From: Methanocorpusculum sp.
Lineage (GTDB): Archaea > Halobacteriota > Methanomicrobia > Methanomicrobiales > Methanocorpusculaceae
Assembly: GCA_017408885.1 (NCBI GenBank)
Contig: JAFQTT010000012.1
Location: 1-64,000, forward strand
Reading direction: 5' to 3'
Length of the DNA stretch: 64,000 bases
Shown here: piece by piece, positions 43,219 to 52,332 of the stretch
Position numbering within the stretch: position 1 is the first letter of the stretch
How the letters are laid out: every line of letters starts with the position of its first letter
Program-made: the position numbers and the translations under genes
The notes under the pieces: model-generated
What the model was told of the DNA's origin: nothing
Seen by the model: the letters and a program-made list of their open reading frames with translations, nothing else
The model's database searches: none

Positions 43219-43283
43219 TTAGTATATCATCTATTGGATATCCATACACTTCTGTTAAATAGTATCGCGTCTTAGTATATCAT
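43219..43283. repeat. Two copies of TTAGTATATCAT
   Basis: The 12-mer occurs at 43219-43230 and 43272-43283. Each contains a TATA-like core and each lies upstream of the methyltransferase gene at 43419; they may be alternative promoters or regulator sites. Confidence 0.6.
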
Positions 43284-43335
43284 ACAGGTAACTTTTTGCA
43301 GATTCAATTCTCTGGTGACTTGGACATGGCGTAAT

Positions 43336-43355
43336 GCGCATCAGTTCTGATGCGC
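43336..43355. promoter_or_regulatory. Perfect 9-bp palindrome GCGCATCAG-TT-CTGATGCGC
   Basis: A 20-bp near-perfect dyad lies 64 bases before the methyltransferase ATG. The two-base centre is too tight for a good RNA loop, which favours a protein-binding operator, though a cruciform or an RNA hairpin remains possible. Confidence 0.5.
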
Positions 43356-43418
43356 TATGGAGGAGTAATCAGCCTCTCTTGTTTTGTACAGCTTTTGCTT
43401 TGAAAAAATTATGATATT

Positions 43419-44135
43419 ATGCAGTATCCAAAATCACAAAAATATGAAAGGCTCATTAAAGAAAAAATCATGGGCCCAAACCCTGTAAAGCTCACTGAAG
43501 AATTGATGACGAAAGTTGCGATCCCTAAAGGAAGTCTTGTTATGGATCTTGGTTCCGGGACAGGAATTACTTCCCTGTTTCTCTCAAAAGAGTATGGTCA
43601 TCGGGTAATTGCGGCTGATTTGTGGAGTAATCCAACTGAGAATATGCGGTTCTTTGAATCAGAAGGTCTTGGCTCTTTAGATATTATGCCAATACATGCA
43701 GATGCCAATGACCTTCCGTTTGCGCATGGGTTCTTTGATGCAGTAATTTCGACTGATTCTTATAATTACTTTGGCCGAGATTCCAAATATCTTGGAGAGA
43801 AACTTCTGCCGTTTGTAAAGACAGGAGGTTTTATCTGCATTTGTGTTCCAGGCATGAAAAAGGACTGTCATGAGAATTTACCAAAGGAACTTCTTGCTTC
43901 ATGGTCTCCTGAACAGCTGGATTATATTCATGATATTGAGTATTGGAGATGCCTTATTGAGCAGACGAAAGGAATCAGGATTTTATCGCTTGAGGAGATG
44001 GAGAGCAATGAAGAGGTTTGGGCAGACTGGCTTGCTTGTGAAAACGAGTATGCAGTCTCTGACAGAAAAGCGTTTGATGCAGGCGGTGGTAAGTTTCTGA
44101 ATTTTATCTCTATTATCGTTCAGAAGAAGGAGTGA
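43419..44135 (+). CDS. Class I SAM-dependent methyltransferase
   Basis: This 238-aa protein has motif I LVMDLGSGTGITSLFLS, an acidic SAM contact AADLWSNPTEN, and motif II DAVISTDSYNYFGRD. The middle is similar to small-molecule methyltransferases of the Methyltransf_11 type; the ending is Trp-rich (EVWADWLACENEY). The substrate is unknown. It has its own upstream region with a strong dyad (43336) and duplicated TATA-like motifs, so it may be regulated. Confidence 0.87.
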   Translation: MQYPKSQKYERLIKEKIMGPNPVKLTEELMTKVAIPKGSLVMDLGSGTGITSLFLSKEYGHRVIAADLWSNPTENMRFFESEGLGSLDIMPIHADANDLPFAHGFFDAVISTDSYNYFGRDSKYLGEKLLPFVKTGGFICICVPGMKKDCHENLPKELLASWSPEQLDYIHDIEYWRCLIEQTKGIRILSLEEMESNEEVWADWLACENEYAVSDRKAFDAGGGKFLNFISIIVQKKE

Positions 44136-44189
44136 CACACTCCTTTTTTTGAATGTGTGAATATTAAATCTAAAAAAAGAATGCCGGAA

Positions 44190-45575
44190 TTAATCCAGCA
44201 GAGTAATCTTTCTCTTCAGGCACTTTTCGCATGGAATATCCACTGGATACTCGCCGCACGAACATGCAATACAGAGATCCTCACCCGGAATTCCGACAGA
44301 CTCAACGAGCTCTTCGGTTGAAATATACTCAAGAGTTGTTGCGTGAATCATCTCGCGAATCTCCTCAACAGAGCGACCGGTTGCGATTAATTCAGCACGT
44401 GTCGGAAGATCAACTCCGAAATAACACGGAGCAATAATCGGAGTTGAACCAATTCTCATATGAATCTCCTTTGCTCCAAACTCTTTTACCATATCAACGA
44501 TATGAAGAGATGTCGTACCTCTGACAATACTGTCATCGACTAAGACAACAGACTTATCCTTGATATGACTTCTGACCGGATTCAGTTTCATGCGAACTGC
44601 ATTCTCACGCTTGGACTGTCCCGGCATAATAAAGGTACGTCCTACATATCTGTTCTTCAAAAGACCTTCAATGTATGGAATGCCTGACTCAGCTGAATAT
44701 CCGGTTGCAAACGCAGTTCCTGAATCCGGAACCGGTGCGACTAAGTCTGCATCAGCCGGTGTCTTTCCAAGACGTGCTCCGATTTTTCTTCTGGCGTCAT
44801 AGACTAAGACACCGTCAATTACGGAGTCAGGGCGTGCAGTGTAAACATACTCAAAGATACAGTGCGCCTTGTGTTCTGCTTTTGCAAACTGAACTGCCTC
44901 GTAATCATCTTTCGTGAAGATAAGAAGCTCTCCTGCCTCAACATCACGGACAAGCTCTGCTCCGTTGATATCGAGAGCAACGCTTTCTGAAACTACCAGG
45001 AATCCGTGCTCAGTTTTTCCAAAACAAAGCGGCTTGATGCCGAGCGGGTCACGGAAGGCATATAGTTTACCGTCTAAAGTGGCAACACCTGTGTATGCTC
45101 CCTCTAGTTTGTGGAGCGTATGGACAAATGCGTCACGCGGAGATGCTCCTCCGATTAACTCGTGTGCAATAATTGCCGCAATGATTTCAGCGTTCGACGT
45201 TGTTGAAAAGATATGTCCCTTCCCCTCGTACTCAGACCGAAGGCTCTCGCTGTTGATAAGCGATGCGGAAACCGAGACTGATAAATTGTGCCCTTTAAAC
45301 GAAAAGTTCAGCGGCTGAATGTTTTCATTCTTCCCGCGTGATGCTTTTTCAGTATAGAGTACCTGAGCAACTCCGCAGAATCCTGGAAGTGTACGTAATT
45401 TATCGTCGGAAAAAACTTCGGAAAGCTGACCGGGTGCCTTGTAAATCCAGGCCTTTTCCCCGTCAAAAGTAGATATGCCTGCTGCCTCCTGACCTCTGTG
45501 CTGGAGTGCGTGCAGTGCATAGTAAAGGGGGTATGAGACATCCTGCGTTTCGATGATGCCTGCGATACCGCTCAT
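44190..45575 (-). CDS. purF: Amidophosphoribosyltransferase with degenerate glutaminase domain
   Basis: PurF makes 5-phosphoribosylamine from PRPP, normally using glutamine. The C-terminal transferase half is intact (VVLVDDSIVRGTTS PRPP loop, KNRYVGRTFI), and the Fe-S Cys sites of B. subtilis PurF are matched (HCIFEYVY, APCYFG, LCIAC). The glutaminase half is not: the nucleophile Cys is Ser2 (MSGIAGI), the GHVRYAT block is GVAQVLYT (68-75, Arg lost), HNGNL is VSASL (102-106, oxyanion-hole Asn-Gly lost), and SDTE is SNAE (Asp lost at 128). It is probably ammonia-dependent. AAAGGTC precedes the ATG. Last gene of the LSm-L37e-purF operon. Confidence 0.93.
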   Translation of the reverse strand: MSGIAGIIETQDVSYPLYYALHALQHRGQEAAGISTFDGEKAWIYKAPGQLSEVFSDDKLRTLPGFCGVAQVLYTEKASRGKNENIQPLNFSFKGHNLSVSVSASLINSESLRSEYEGKGHIFSTTSNAEIIAAIIAHELIGGASPRDAFVHTLHKLEGAYTGVATLDGKLYAFRDPLGIKPLCFGKTEHGFLVVSESVALDINGAELVRDVEAGELLIFTKDDYEAVQFAKAEHKAHCIFEYVYTARPDSVIDGVLVYDARRKIGARLGKTPADADLVAPVPDSGTAFATGYSAESGIPYIEGLLKNRYVGRTFIMPGQSKRENAVRMKLNPVRSHIKDKSVVLVDDSIVRGTTSLHIVDMVKEFGAKEIHMRIGSTPIIAPCYFGVDLPTRAELIATGRSVEEIREMIHATTLEYISTEELVESVGIPGEDLCIACSCGEYPVDIPCEKCLKRKITLLD

Positions 45576-45587
45576 GATTTGACCTTT

Positions 45588-45761
45588 TTAGTTGTCTCTT
45601 GCTTTTGTCGTCCAGTTGTACTTGCGCAGCTTGGAGCTCTTTCCAAATCCACAGGAAGAGCAGACTCCGTGGCGTGCGTGGTAAGACATCTTACCGCAGC
45701 GGCGGCAGATAATGTGGGTGTGCTTGTTGCGCAGACCCATTGATGGTGTGCCTTTTGTCAT
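45588..45761 (-). CDS. rpl37e: 50S ribosomal protein L37e
   Basis: A 57-aa zinc-ribbon ribosomal protein. It begins [20 protein letters not shown], and the zinc ligands are C19/C22 (CRRC) and C34/C37 (CSSC), with [17 protein letters not shown] at the end. GAGGTGA lies nine bases upstream of the ATG on the coding strand. It sits between LSm and purF, a typical archaeal arrangement. Confidence 0.96.
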   Translation of the reverse strand: MTKGTPSMGLRNKHTHIICRRCGKMSYHARHGVCSSCGFGKSSKLRKYNWTTKARDN

Positions 45762-45782
45762 TGGTTAATTCACCTCTTATAT

Positions 45783-46151
<369 letters not shown>

Positions 46152-46220
46152 TCAGCAGCATGTCTTCATCTCTGTCTGACAAGCGCCTTATTTACCCATC
46201 TAAAACAAATACTATAGACA

Positions 46221-47441
46221 ATGACCGCTTCGAAAATATTACTCTTAATCATCGACGGGGTAGGAGACAGACCCTGCGCATGCTTTGGCGGAAAAACACC
46301 GCTTCAGGCTGCATCCATTCCAAACCTCGACCGCATAGCAAAGGAAGGTATCTGCGGAATTATGGATCCTGTAGCTCCGGGAATCCGTGCAGGTTCTGAT
46401 ACCGCACATTTAAGTCTCTTAGGCTATGAGCCGCAGAAATACTATACCGGAAGAGGCCCTCTTGAGGCAGCAGGTGTTGGAATCAACATGAAGCCCGGAA
46501 TGATAGGATTCCGCGCAAACTACTCAACCGTAGATGACGAAGGCCTTGTCATTGACCGCAGAGCAGGCAGAATCGAGGACACCACCGAAATCTCACGTGC
46601 TGTAGCTGAAGGTGTTGACTTATCCAAGTACGGAGTTACAATCGAGTTCGAGCCAGGAACCGGACACCGTGCAGCACTCGCATTAAAAGGAGAAGGACTC
46701 TCTGCTGCTGTGTCCACCAACGATCCAAAAAAGACCGGAGTAGCTCCGCTTGTAATCGTCGCAGAAGATGACACCCCGGAAGCAAAGAGAACCGCTGAAA
46801 TCTGCAATGAGTTCTCACGTCAGGCATTCGAGATTCTGAAAAACCACCCTGTAAACCTTGCACGCAAAGCCGAAGGCAAAAACCCTGCAAACGTAGTCTT
46901 AATCCGCGGAGCAGGAGAGATGGGTGTCTATGAGACCTTCGAGGAAAAGCACGAACTTTCCGGAAGTGTTGTTGCATCCGCAGCATTAATTGCCGGAATC
47001 GGAAGCTCTGTCGGACTTGAGAGAATCCCGGTTCTTCCAAGCACTCCTCTTGAAGAGCAGGTTAGAATTGTCTTGGAACAGTTCGAAAAGAAGGACTTTG
47101 TTCTCTTCAACATCAAGAATGCAGACGAGTTCGGACATGACGGCAAAGCAGAGGAGAAGAAAGCCTTCCTCGAAAAGATTGACGAGGCAATTGTTCCGTT
47201 CCTTGAAAGAACCGACATCATGATTGCTGTCTGCGGAGACCACTCCACCCCGTGCTCTGTAAAAGACCACAGCGCAGATCCTGTTCCGTTAATGATTCGC
47301 GGTGATGGATGCCGTGTGGATAATGTCACAGCATATGATGAGATTTCCTGTGCAGCAGGTGCCATGTGCAGAATTTCCGGTGCATATCTTATGCCGGTTT
47401 TACTTGATTTAATCGACAAAACCCATAAGTACGGTGCATAA
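46221..47441 (+). CDS. apgM: 2,3-bisphosphoglycerate-independent phosphoglycerate mutase (archaeal type)
   Basis: Interconverts 3- and 2-phosphoglycerate. The 406-aa protein belongs to the alkaline-phosphatase superfamily: LLLIIDGVGDRPC (metal Asp), PVAPGIRAGSDTAHLSLLGY with the nucleophile Ser, EFGHDGKAEEKK and VCGDHSTPCSVKDHSADPVP (metal Asp/His). TTATTTACC about 25 bases before the ATG fits a leaderless start. Confidence 0.95.
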   Translation: MTASKILLLIIDGVGDRPCACFGGKTPLQAASIPNLDRIAKEGICGIMDPVAPGIRAGSDTAHLSLLGYEPQKYYTGRGPLEAAGVGINMKPGMIGFRANYSTVDDEGLVIDRRAGRIEDTTEISRAVAEGVDLSKYGVTIEFEPGTGHRAALALKGEGLSAAVSTNDPKKTGVAPLVIVAEDDTPEAKRTAEICNEFSRQAFEILKNHPVNLARKAEGKNPANVVLIRGAGEMGVYETFEEKHELSGSVVASAALIAGIGSSVGLERIPVLPSTPLEEQVRIVLEQFEKKDFVLFNIKNADEFGHDGKAEEKKAFLEKIDEAIVPFLERTDIMIAVCGDHSTPCSVKDHSADPVPLMIRGDGCRVDNVTAYDEISCAAGAMCRISGAYLMPVLLDLIDKTHKYGA

Positions 47442-47462
47442 CGATATACTAAGTAGGAAAGG

Positions 47463-48512
47463 ATGTCAAATCATAGAATAATTGTGGCGGAGTCTATCCC
47501 TGATATGCCGGAAGAGAAAGAGGACAAATTCCTCAATCTCCCGGATATCGAAGAGGAAGAAATCATTGAAACCGAAGTGCAGACACCGCCTGCGGAAAAA
47601 CCCGAGCCGCTGTTTTCAGAGATTCCTGATCCTGAAGTCTTAAAACAGCAGCTTGCTTCAATCGATGAAGAGACCGCTGCTTTTGTTGTCTCATCCACAG
47701 AACTGTTCAAAACCTGCGTTCTTCCAAACAAGACCGAACTGCAGGAGAGAAACCTGAAAACCAAGAGCGATATCTTAGTCGGAGACCACTGTAATATTGG
47801 ATACGGTCTCTACGGAAATGATGTTGCTATCTGTGAGTTTTCAACAATGTACGGAGACGTTGTCGCAGAAGGAGACCTTCGAATCGACAACTTCTGTGAG
47901 GTTCACGGAACTGTAATCTGTAACGGAGATGCATACTTGGGCGAAGGCGTTAAGATTCACGGAAAACTTACAGTCGGCGGAAACCTTGACATTGGAGACA
48001 ATGTCACAATCGACAAAGAGTTCAAAGCAATGGGAGATATCGCTATCCGCAATCCGATGCCTGTAGTGCTTTATCTGCTTCTCTACATTATGACAATGCT
48101 TCATCTTGAAGGTGAAGAGTCCACAAAGAAGAGGCTCAACGAGCTTGTTGCAGAAGCACAGACCACACCACTGGTTCTTCCTCCAAAGACCAGCATGGAT
48201 TTACGCTACTTCTCTGTCCCGACACCAATGGAGATTGGTTCTAACTGTCGCCTGCACGGAAATATCAAGGCAGAGACTGTCAAGGTAAGAAAGGACACCA
48301 CCATCTTTGGAAGTATTCAGGCATCGAAGCGTGTAAAGATTGGTCCGCGTGATGCAATCCATGGAGATGTTGCAGCAAAGAATATCCGTGTCGAGCGCGG
48401 GGCGGATGTGCTTGGAGACCTTCTTGGAAGTGTTGTCTGGCTTCATGAGGATGCCAGAGTCAGCGGGGTAATCAAGGCCACTGAGGGTTTAACTATTGGA
48501 AGAAACGAGTAA
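47463..48512 (+). CDS. Bactofilin-like protein with two beta-helix blocks
   Basis: This 349-aa protein has an acidic N-terminal stretch (residues 10-60), a first set of hexapeptide/beta-helix turns (about 100-200: GTVICNGDAYLGEGVKIHG), then one hydrophobic segment (VVLYLLLYIMTML, about 201-213), and a second beta-helix set (about 255-345: GNIKAETVKVRKDTTIFGS). It resembles bactofilins or polymer-forming cytoskeletal proteins but the central hydrophobic segment is unusual and could anchor it to the membrane. It is one base from the next gene. Confidence 0.75.
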   Translation: MSNHRIIVAESIPDMPEEKEDKFLNLPDIEEEEIIETEVQTPPAEKPEPLFSEIPDPEVLKQQLASIDEETAAFVVSSTELFKTCVLPNKTELQERNLKTKSDILVGDHCNIGYGLYGNDVAICEFSTMYGDVVAEGDLRIDNFCEVHGTVICNGDAYLGEGVKIHGKLTVGGNLDIGDNVTIDKEFKAMGDIAIRNPMPVVLYLLLYIMTMLHLEGEESTKKRLNELVAEAQTTPLVLPPKTSMDLRYFSVPTPMEIGSNCRLHGNIKAETVKVRKDTTIFGSIQASKRVKIGPRDAIHGDVAAKNIRVERGADVLGDLLGSVVWLHEDARVSGVIKATEGLTIGRNE

Positions 48513-48513
48513 T

Positions 48514-49353
48514 ATGAAGACGTTAGAGAGCATGATTGAGGTTGAAGCTCTCCGGTTTATCGAGCCGGATTATGCTTCCCTCATAAATAATGGAGAGCCG
48601 GCGGTTTTAATCTGCGAGGCAAAACCCGAGGCAGGCGGAGCACGTATTCTGCTCGATGAAGAGGGCAATCCTGTTTTGTTTGCGGTAAAGAATGAGGATG
48701 CCTGGTTTGCTACCTCATGGCTTTTCCGCGATCCGACACAGGCTGAACTTGAGCTGTTCGAGGCAGCAGACGGTGATATGTATGAAGAGCCGAGAGGAGA
48801 TATTGAGGCGGCTGTCAGGGCACACTTCTCTCAGATTATCATCGAGGAGATTGCACCAACTCGTGAGGATATCACAGAGGACAGAATCGATAAGATTCGC
48901 TCGCTTGTACGCGAGAAGTTCGGTGAGTCAGTGTCCGGCACATGCATTGATGCCTGCTGCGGTTCAGGTATCGGTTCTCAGGTTATGCGTGAGATTGGAG
49001 CATCTTTGATTGCCTATGATAATGATCCAGAGCTTCTTTCGCTTGGATTTAAGAACGGCAGACTGAAGCCTGAAGAGGCTGTCTGTATTGACGGCAGGAT
49101 GGCTTCTGCATATATGCCGGATGCTGAGTTTGGTCTTGGTATTATGTTTGGTCAGATGTACACATACACCAAAGAGATCTGGCAGCCTATTGTAGAGGAG
49201 CTTGCAGGAGTTACTGAAAAGACGCTTATTACTGTTGCAACCGAAGAAGAGGCACAGTGGGTAAAAGAGTGGGCGGCAGGTGTTGGAAGATATCTGGAAA
49301 TCTCAGAAAACGACCGCGACCCGATTTATGACCGCTGGGTTATCTTTGGATAA
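48514..49353 (+). CDS. Conserved protein with methyltransferase-like C-terminal domain
   Basis: The ATG at 48514 follows the bactofilin-like stop by one base; the product is 279 aa. Residues 1-135 are an unrecognised alpha/beta region. From about residue 145, CIDACCGSGIGSQVM and LIAYDNDPELLSLG have the form of SAM-binding motifs I and II. A clear substrate motif is not visible. It is conserved-looking and acidic. Operon position suggests a link with the beta-helix protein. Confidence 0.75.
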   Translation: MKTLESMIEVEALRFIEPDYASLINNGEPAVLICEAKPEAGGARILLDEEGNPVLFAVKNEDAWFATSWLFRDPTQAELELFEAADGDMYEEPRGDIEAAVRAHFSQIIIEEIAPTREDITEDRIDKIRSLVREKFGESVSGTCIDACCGSGIGSQVMREIGASLIAYDNDPELLSLGFKNGRLKPEEAVCIDGRMASAYMPDAEFGLGIMFGQMYTYTKEIWQPIVEELAGVTEKTLITVATEEEAQWVKEWAAGVGRYLEISENDRDPIYDRWVIFG

Positions 49354-49373
49354 CCTCTTTTTTACTCTTCAGT

Positions 49374-50723
49374 TTACCAGTTCTTTTTTCTGCTGATTCT
49401 CTGTTCTTTGAATATAGTATTGTCCCGCATGAGAACTGTTGCCGCAGTGACTGCGATTACTGCCGGGATTGCCAAATCAAAGCTTCCGGTCATTTCCAGA
49501 ACCATCAAAAGAACTGCAACCGGGGCGTGTGATACGCTGCCGAAAACAGCAATCATGCCGATTACAACAAAGACCGGAATTGCTGATGCTCCAACAATTC
49601 CGGGCAGAAGCAGGTGAAGTCCAAAGCCTAGTGCTCCGCCTAAAAATCCGCCGACCGCAAGTCCCGGGGCAAACACACCGCCGGATGCTCCGCTTCCAAT
49701 GGTTAAGGCGGTTGCGAGGATTTTTACAAACGGTAAAAGAAGCAGCACGGTAAACGGCAGGAGGTTGTAGAGTGCAAGCTGTACGAATCCGTAGCCTGTT
49801 CCAAGACATCCAACTCCGACAATTAAGGTCTCTGGGGAGATGTATGCGAGTATGATGACAATCAGCCCGAAGATGCCGGCTCCAATTACCGGCTTTAGGA
49901 ATTTTGGTATGCGGTATTTTTTCTCTGCGGCATCAAAGAGTGCTTTTGTTCCGTAGAAGGTTTTGATGTAGAGAAATCCTATGCCTGCGGAAAGGATTCC
50001 AAGCAGGAGGAAGAATGGAAGCTGTGCCGTAGTCCATCCCATGTCGGCTGTTCCAAAGAGCGGGGTGAACCCTTCGAAAAGTCCGAATATAGCATATCCG
50101 GTAAGGGATGAAACGAATGCTGGAAGGAGTGCGTCGTACTTGAAGTCCCGGAGATAGAGAATTTCTGCGGCAAGGATTGCTCCTCCAAGCGGGGCTTTGA
50201 AGATGGCGCCTACCCCTCCGCCGATTCCAACAGCTATGGCGATGCGTCTCTCTCGCGGCGAGAGTTTCATGATGTCGGCTAGGATTGATCCAAATCCTGC
50301 TGATATCTGTGCCGTAGGTCCTTCACAGCCCGCACTGCCGCCGGATGAGATGGTGATAATTGAAGAAAGTGCTTTTACAAACGGAACTCTCCAGCGGATT
50401 TTTCCATCGCCGTGATAGGCTTTGAGCGCGGCATCAGTTCCATGTCCTTCGGCTTCGGGTGCAAACTTCCAGACGATAAGCCCTGAGATGAGTGCTCCTG
50501 TAAGAAGAATCGGCAGAATCAGCCATACAGTCTCCGGAGGAGACCAGGCAGAGGCTTCGACAAAGCTCAGCCCTTCGGTTGGGTAACTGTATCCTAAGAT
50601 GTTGTTCAGGAGGAGGTGTGAGCCAAGCTCGATTCCTTTGAAAAAGAAGACTGCTCCAATTCCGGAGACTGCTCCAACGAGAAGTCCTATCAGGAGAAGT
50701 CTTGGGATGGAGGTGTCTGCCAT
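49374..50723 (-). CDS. ClC-family chloride channel or antiporter
   Basis: This 449-aa membrane protein has the ClC fold: GGSAGCEGPTAQ (the GxEGP helix with the gating Glu), GSGASGGVFAPGL (the GxFxP region) and GVGCLGTGYG. The first selectivity loop reads EGHGTDAALK instead of GSGIP, and GREGP is GCEGP, so anion selectivity may differ from classic chloride ClC proteins. No CBS domains are present. It could be a chloride/proton exchanger. Confidence 0.92.
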   Translation of the reverse strand: MADTSIPRLLLIGLLVGAVSGIGAVFFFKGIELGSHLLLNNILGYSYPTEGLSFVEASAWSPPETVWLILPILLTGALISGLIVWKFAPEAEGHGTDAALKAYHGDGKIRWRVPFVKALSSIITISSGGSAGCEGPTAQISAGFGSILADIMKLSPRERRIAIAVGIGGGVGAIFKAPLGGAILAAEILYLRDFKYDALLPAFVSSLTGYAIFGLFEGFTPLFGTADMGWTTAQLPFFLLLGILSAGIGFLYIKTFYGTKALFDAAEKKYRIPKFLKPVIGAGIFGLIVIILAYISPETLIVGVGCLGTGYGFVQLALYNLLPFTVLLLLPFVKILATALTIGSGASGGVFAPGLAVGGFLGGALGFGLHLLLPGIVGASAIPVFVVIGMIAVFGSVSHAPVAVLLMVLEMTGSFDLAIPAVIAVTAATVLMRDNTIFKEQRISRKKNW

Positions 50724-50775
50724 TTCTGGTATATTGTCTTGCTGGAGATAAATAGATTGGCTAAAAAAGTGGGGG

Positions 50776-52071
50776 TTATTTTCTTCTCAGGAGAATCGCT
50801 GCACACAGTCCGCCGAGCAGTCCTCCTGCGAGAGGTGCCGGGCTTTCTGCGGAGTCATCAGATGGTGTGCTGCTGGATGATGGAGCTTTCTCTGTATGGC
50901 AGTCCTTCATCTCTCCTTCATTTAAGCCGATGAGTGCATCAGATAACACCTCTCCGTCTGCTTTGGCTGAGACTGAGCCGTAGGAGACACAGCTCTCAAA
51001 CGTTCCTTCATTGTACCCGGCAAGTCCTCCGGCAAGTACCTGAGGCCAGTTGTTGTTATCATCTGATGGAACTGCAGAAGCAGATGCAAAAACCTCTGCT
51101 TCAACTTCAATGTTTCTTACTTCTCCGCTGTCATAATTTCGCCCGGTAATTCCTCCGACATAGGTGTAGGTCCAGCCTTCACCGGAACAGATTGCCGAGA
51201 CCTTCATCCGCTTTACGTCACTGTCGTCAATTATTCCCTGATTCATTCCTACAAGACCGCCTGCATACATGTCATCAGAGGTACCTTCTGCACTTACTGT
51301 GCCTGCTGCATCACAGCCTGTGATTTCCTGCATTGTGCTTGTACCGGCAATTCCTCCAACGTACACAGAGTCAGTTCCTTTTGCAGAGACACTTCCAACT
51401 GCTCCGCTCATCTTGACTGTTCCGTATGTTTCTCCGACAACTCCTCCTGCACCTACGTCATCTTCCAGTGCTTCGGCGAAGATTTCAACCTCTGCGGAAC
51501 ACTGGCTAATCAGACCGTCTGAATCGTATCCGGCAACTCCTCCGGCATAGGCTGCTTCACTTGCGACGTCGATCTCTGCGTAGATCATGCAGTTCTCGAT
51601 GATTCCCTGTAAATTCATTCCGCAGACTCCTCCTGCATAGATGACGATATCGTCATATGTGCCGGAGATTGTGCACTTGAGATTCAGGTTCTTGATTGTT
51701 CCGGAGTTGCAGCCGAAGAGTCCTGCAAATCTGGATGCTGGTTTTTCGATACTGTAGGTAACGGACTTTTCGTTTCCGTCAAATACTCCGGAAAAGGCTT
51801 TGCTCATGCTGCTGCCGATTGGAACCCACTCTTCATCCTCTAATGCGAGGTCGGTTGTTAAGAGATAGTTGGCTTTGCTGTAGTCTGCGTTTCCTGCATT
51901 GACGAGCTCTGTGAGTTTCTTCATGTCGGCATTCGACTGAATCAGATACGGGTTATCTGCGGTTCCGCTTCCTGAAAATTCAGCGGCGGATGCCGGGGCT
52001 GCACAGAGTATACATGCAGCAATCAGAATACATACGGCAGAAATGTGCCGCAGTGTGGATGATTTTGACAT
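50776..52071 (-). CDS. Secreted surface protein with GLUG-type repeats
   Basis: This 431-aa protein has a signal peptide (about residues 1-28, AAPASAAEF), a GTADNPYLIQSNADMKKL entry, then repeated segments of the GLUG type (YAGGVCGMNLQG, YAGGVAGYDSDG, YVGGIAGTSTM, YAGGLVGMNQG, YVGGITGRNYDS, LAGGLAGYNEG). A Ser/Pro linker (SSSSTPSDDSAESP) and a final LAGGLLGGLCAAILLRRK form a cell-surface anchor like archaeal PGF-CTERM tails. Likely an adhesin or S-layer-associated protein. Confidence 0.87.
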   Translation of the reverse strand: MSKSSTLRHISAVCILIAACILCAAPASAAEFSGSGTADNPYLIQSNADMKKLTELVNAGNADYSKANYLLTTDLALEDEEWVPIGSSMSKAFSGVFDGNEKSVTYSIEKPASRFAGLFGCNSGTIKNLNLKCTISGTYDDIVIYAGGVCGMNLQGIIENCMIYAEIDVASEAAYAGGVAGYDSDGLISQCSAEVEIFAEALEDDVGAGGVVGETYGTVKMSGAVGSVSAKGTDSVYVGGIAGTSTMQEITGCDAAGTVSAEGTSDDMYAGGLVGMNQGIIDDSDVKRMKVSAICSGEGWTYTYVGGITGRNYDSGEVRNIEVEAEVFASASAVPSDDNNNWPQVLAGGLAGYNEGTFESCVSYGSVSAKADGEVLSDALIGLNEGEMKDCHTEKAPSSSSTPSDDSAESPAPLAGGLLGGLCAAILLRRK

Positions 52072-52090
52072 GTTTTAACTATGTGAACTG

Positions 52091-52102
52091 TATTGTATAA
52101 AT
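52091..52102 (-). promoter_or_regulatory. TATA box of GLUG surface protein gene
   Basis: On the minus strand ATTTATACAATA lies 20-31 bases upstream of the ATG at 52071, giving a leaderless mRNA. Confidence 0.5.
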
Positions 52103-52136
52103 CTCTGTCGGCTTAAGATAACTGAACAAAAACAAG

Positions 52137-52220
52137 CGCCGAGAGGGAGATTTGAACTCCCGAGGTGTTACCACCAGAGGCTTTCAAGGCCACCGCCTTT
52201 CCGGACTAGACTATCTCGGC
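52137..52220 (-). tRNA. tRNA-Ser (TGA anticodon)
   Basis: 84 bases with a perfect seven-pair acceptor (GCCGAGA/TCTCGGC) and discriminator G. The anticodon loop CTTGAAA gives TGA (reads UCA). The long variable arm GGTG-GTAA-CACC marks a class II tRNA, and the T arm GGGAG-TTCAAAT-CTCCC is perfect. The anticodon stem GTGGC/GCCTC has one U-U mismatch (28/42). No intron or encoded CCA. Confidence 0.95.
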
Positions 52221-52229
52221 TAATCGCTT

Positions 52230-52239
52230 TAATATATAT
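52230..52239 (-). promoter_or_regulatory. tRNA-Ser TATA box
   Basis: ATATATATTA on the minus strand sits about 10-19 bases before the mature 5' end at 52220. The true start site may be a few bases into the tRNA leader or the box may be slightly offset. Confidence 0.4.
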
Positions 52240-52332
52240 GCTCTCTGTATAAAAATAGGTTTCTGATGCAGGAGCTTTGTATCAGATAGCAATTCCATAT
52301 ATGTAACCTCAAACGAATCATTGTTAATTGTC

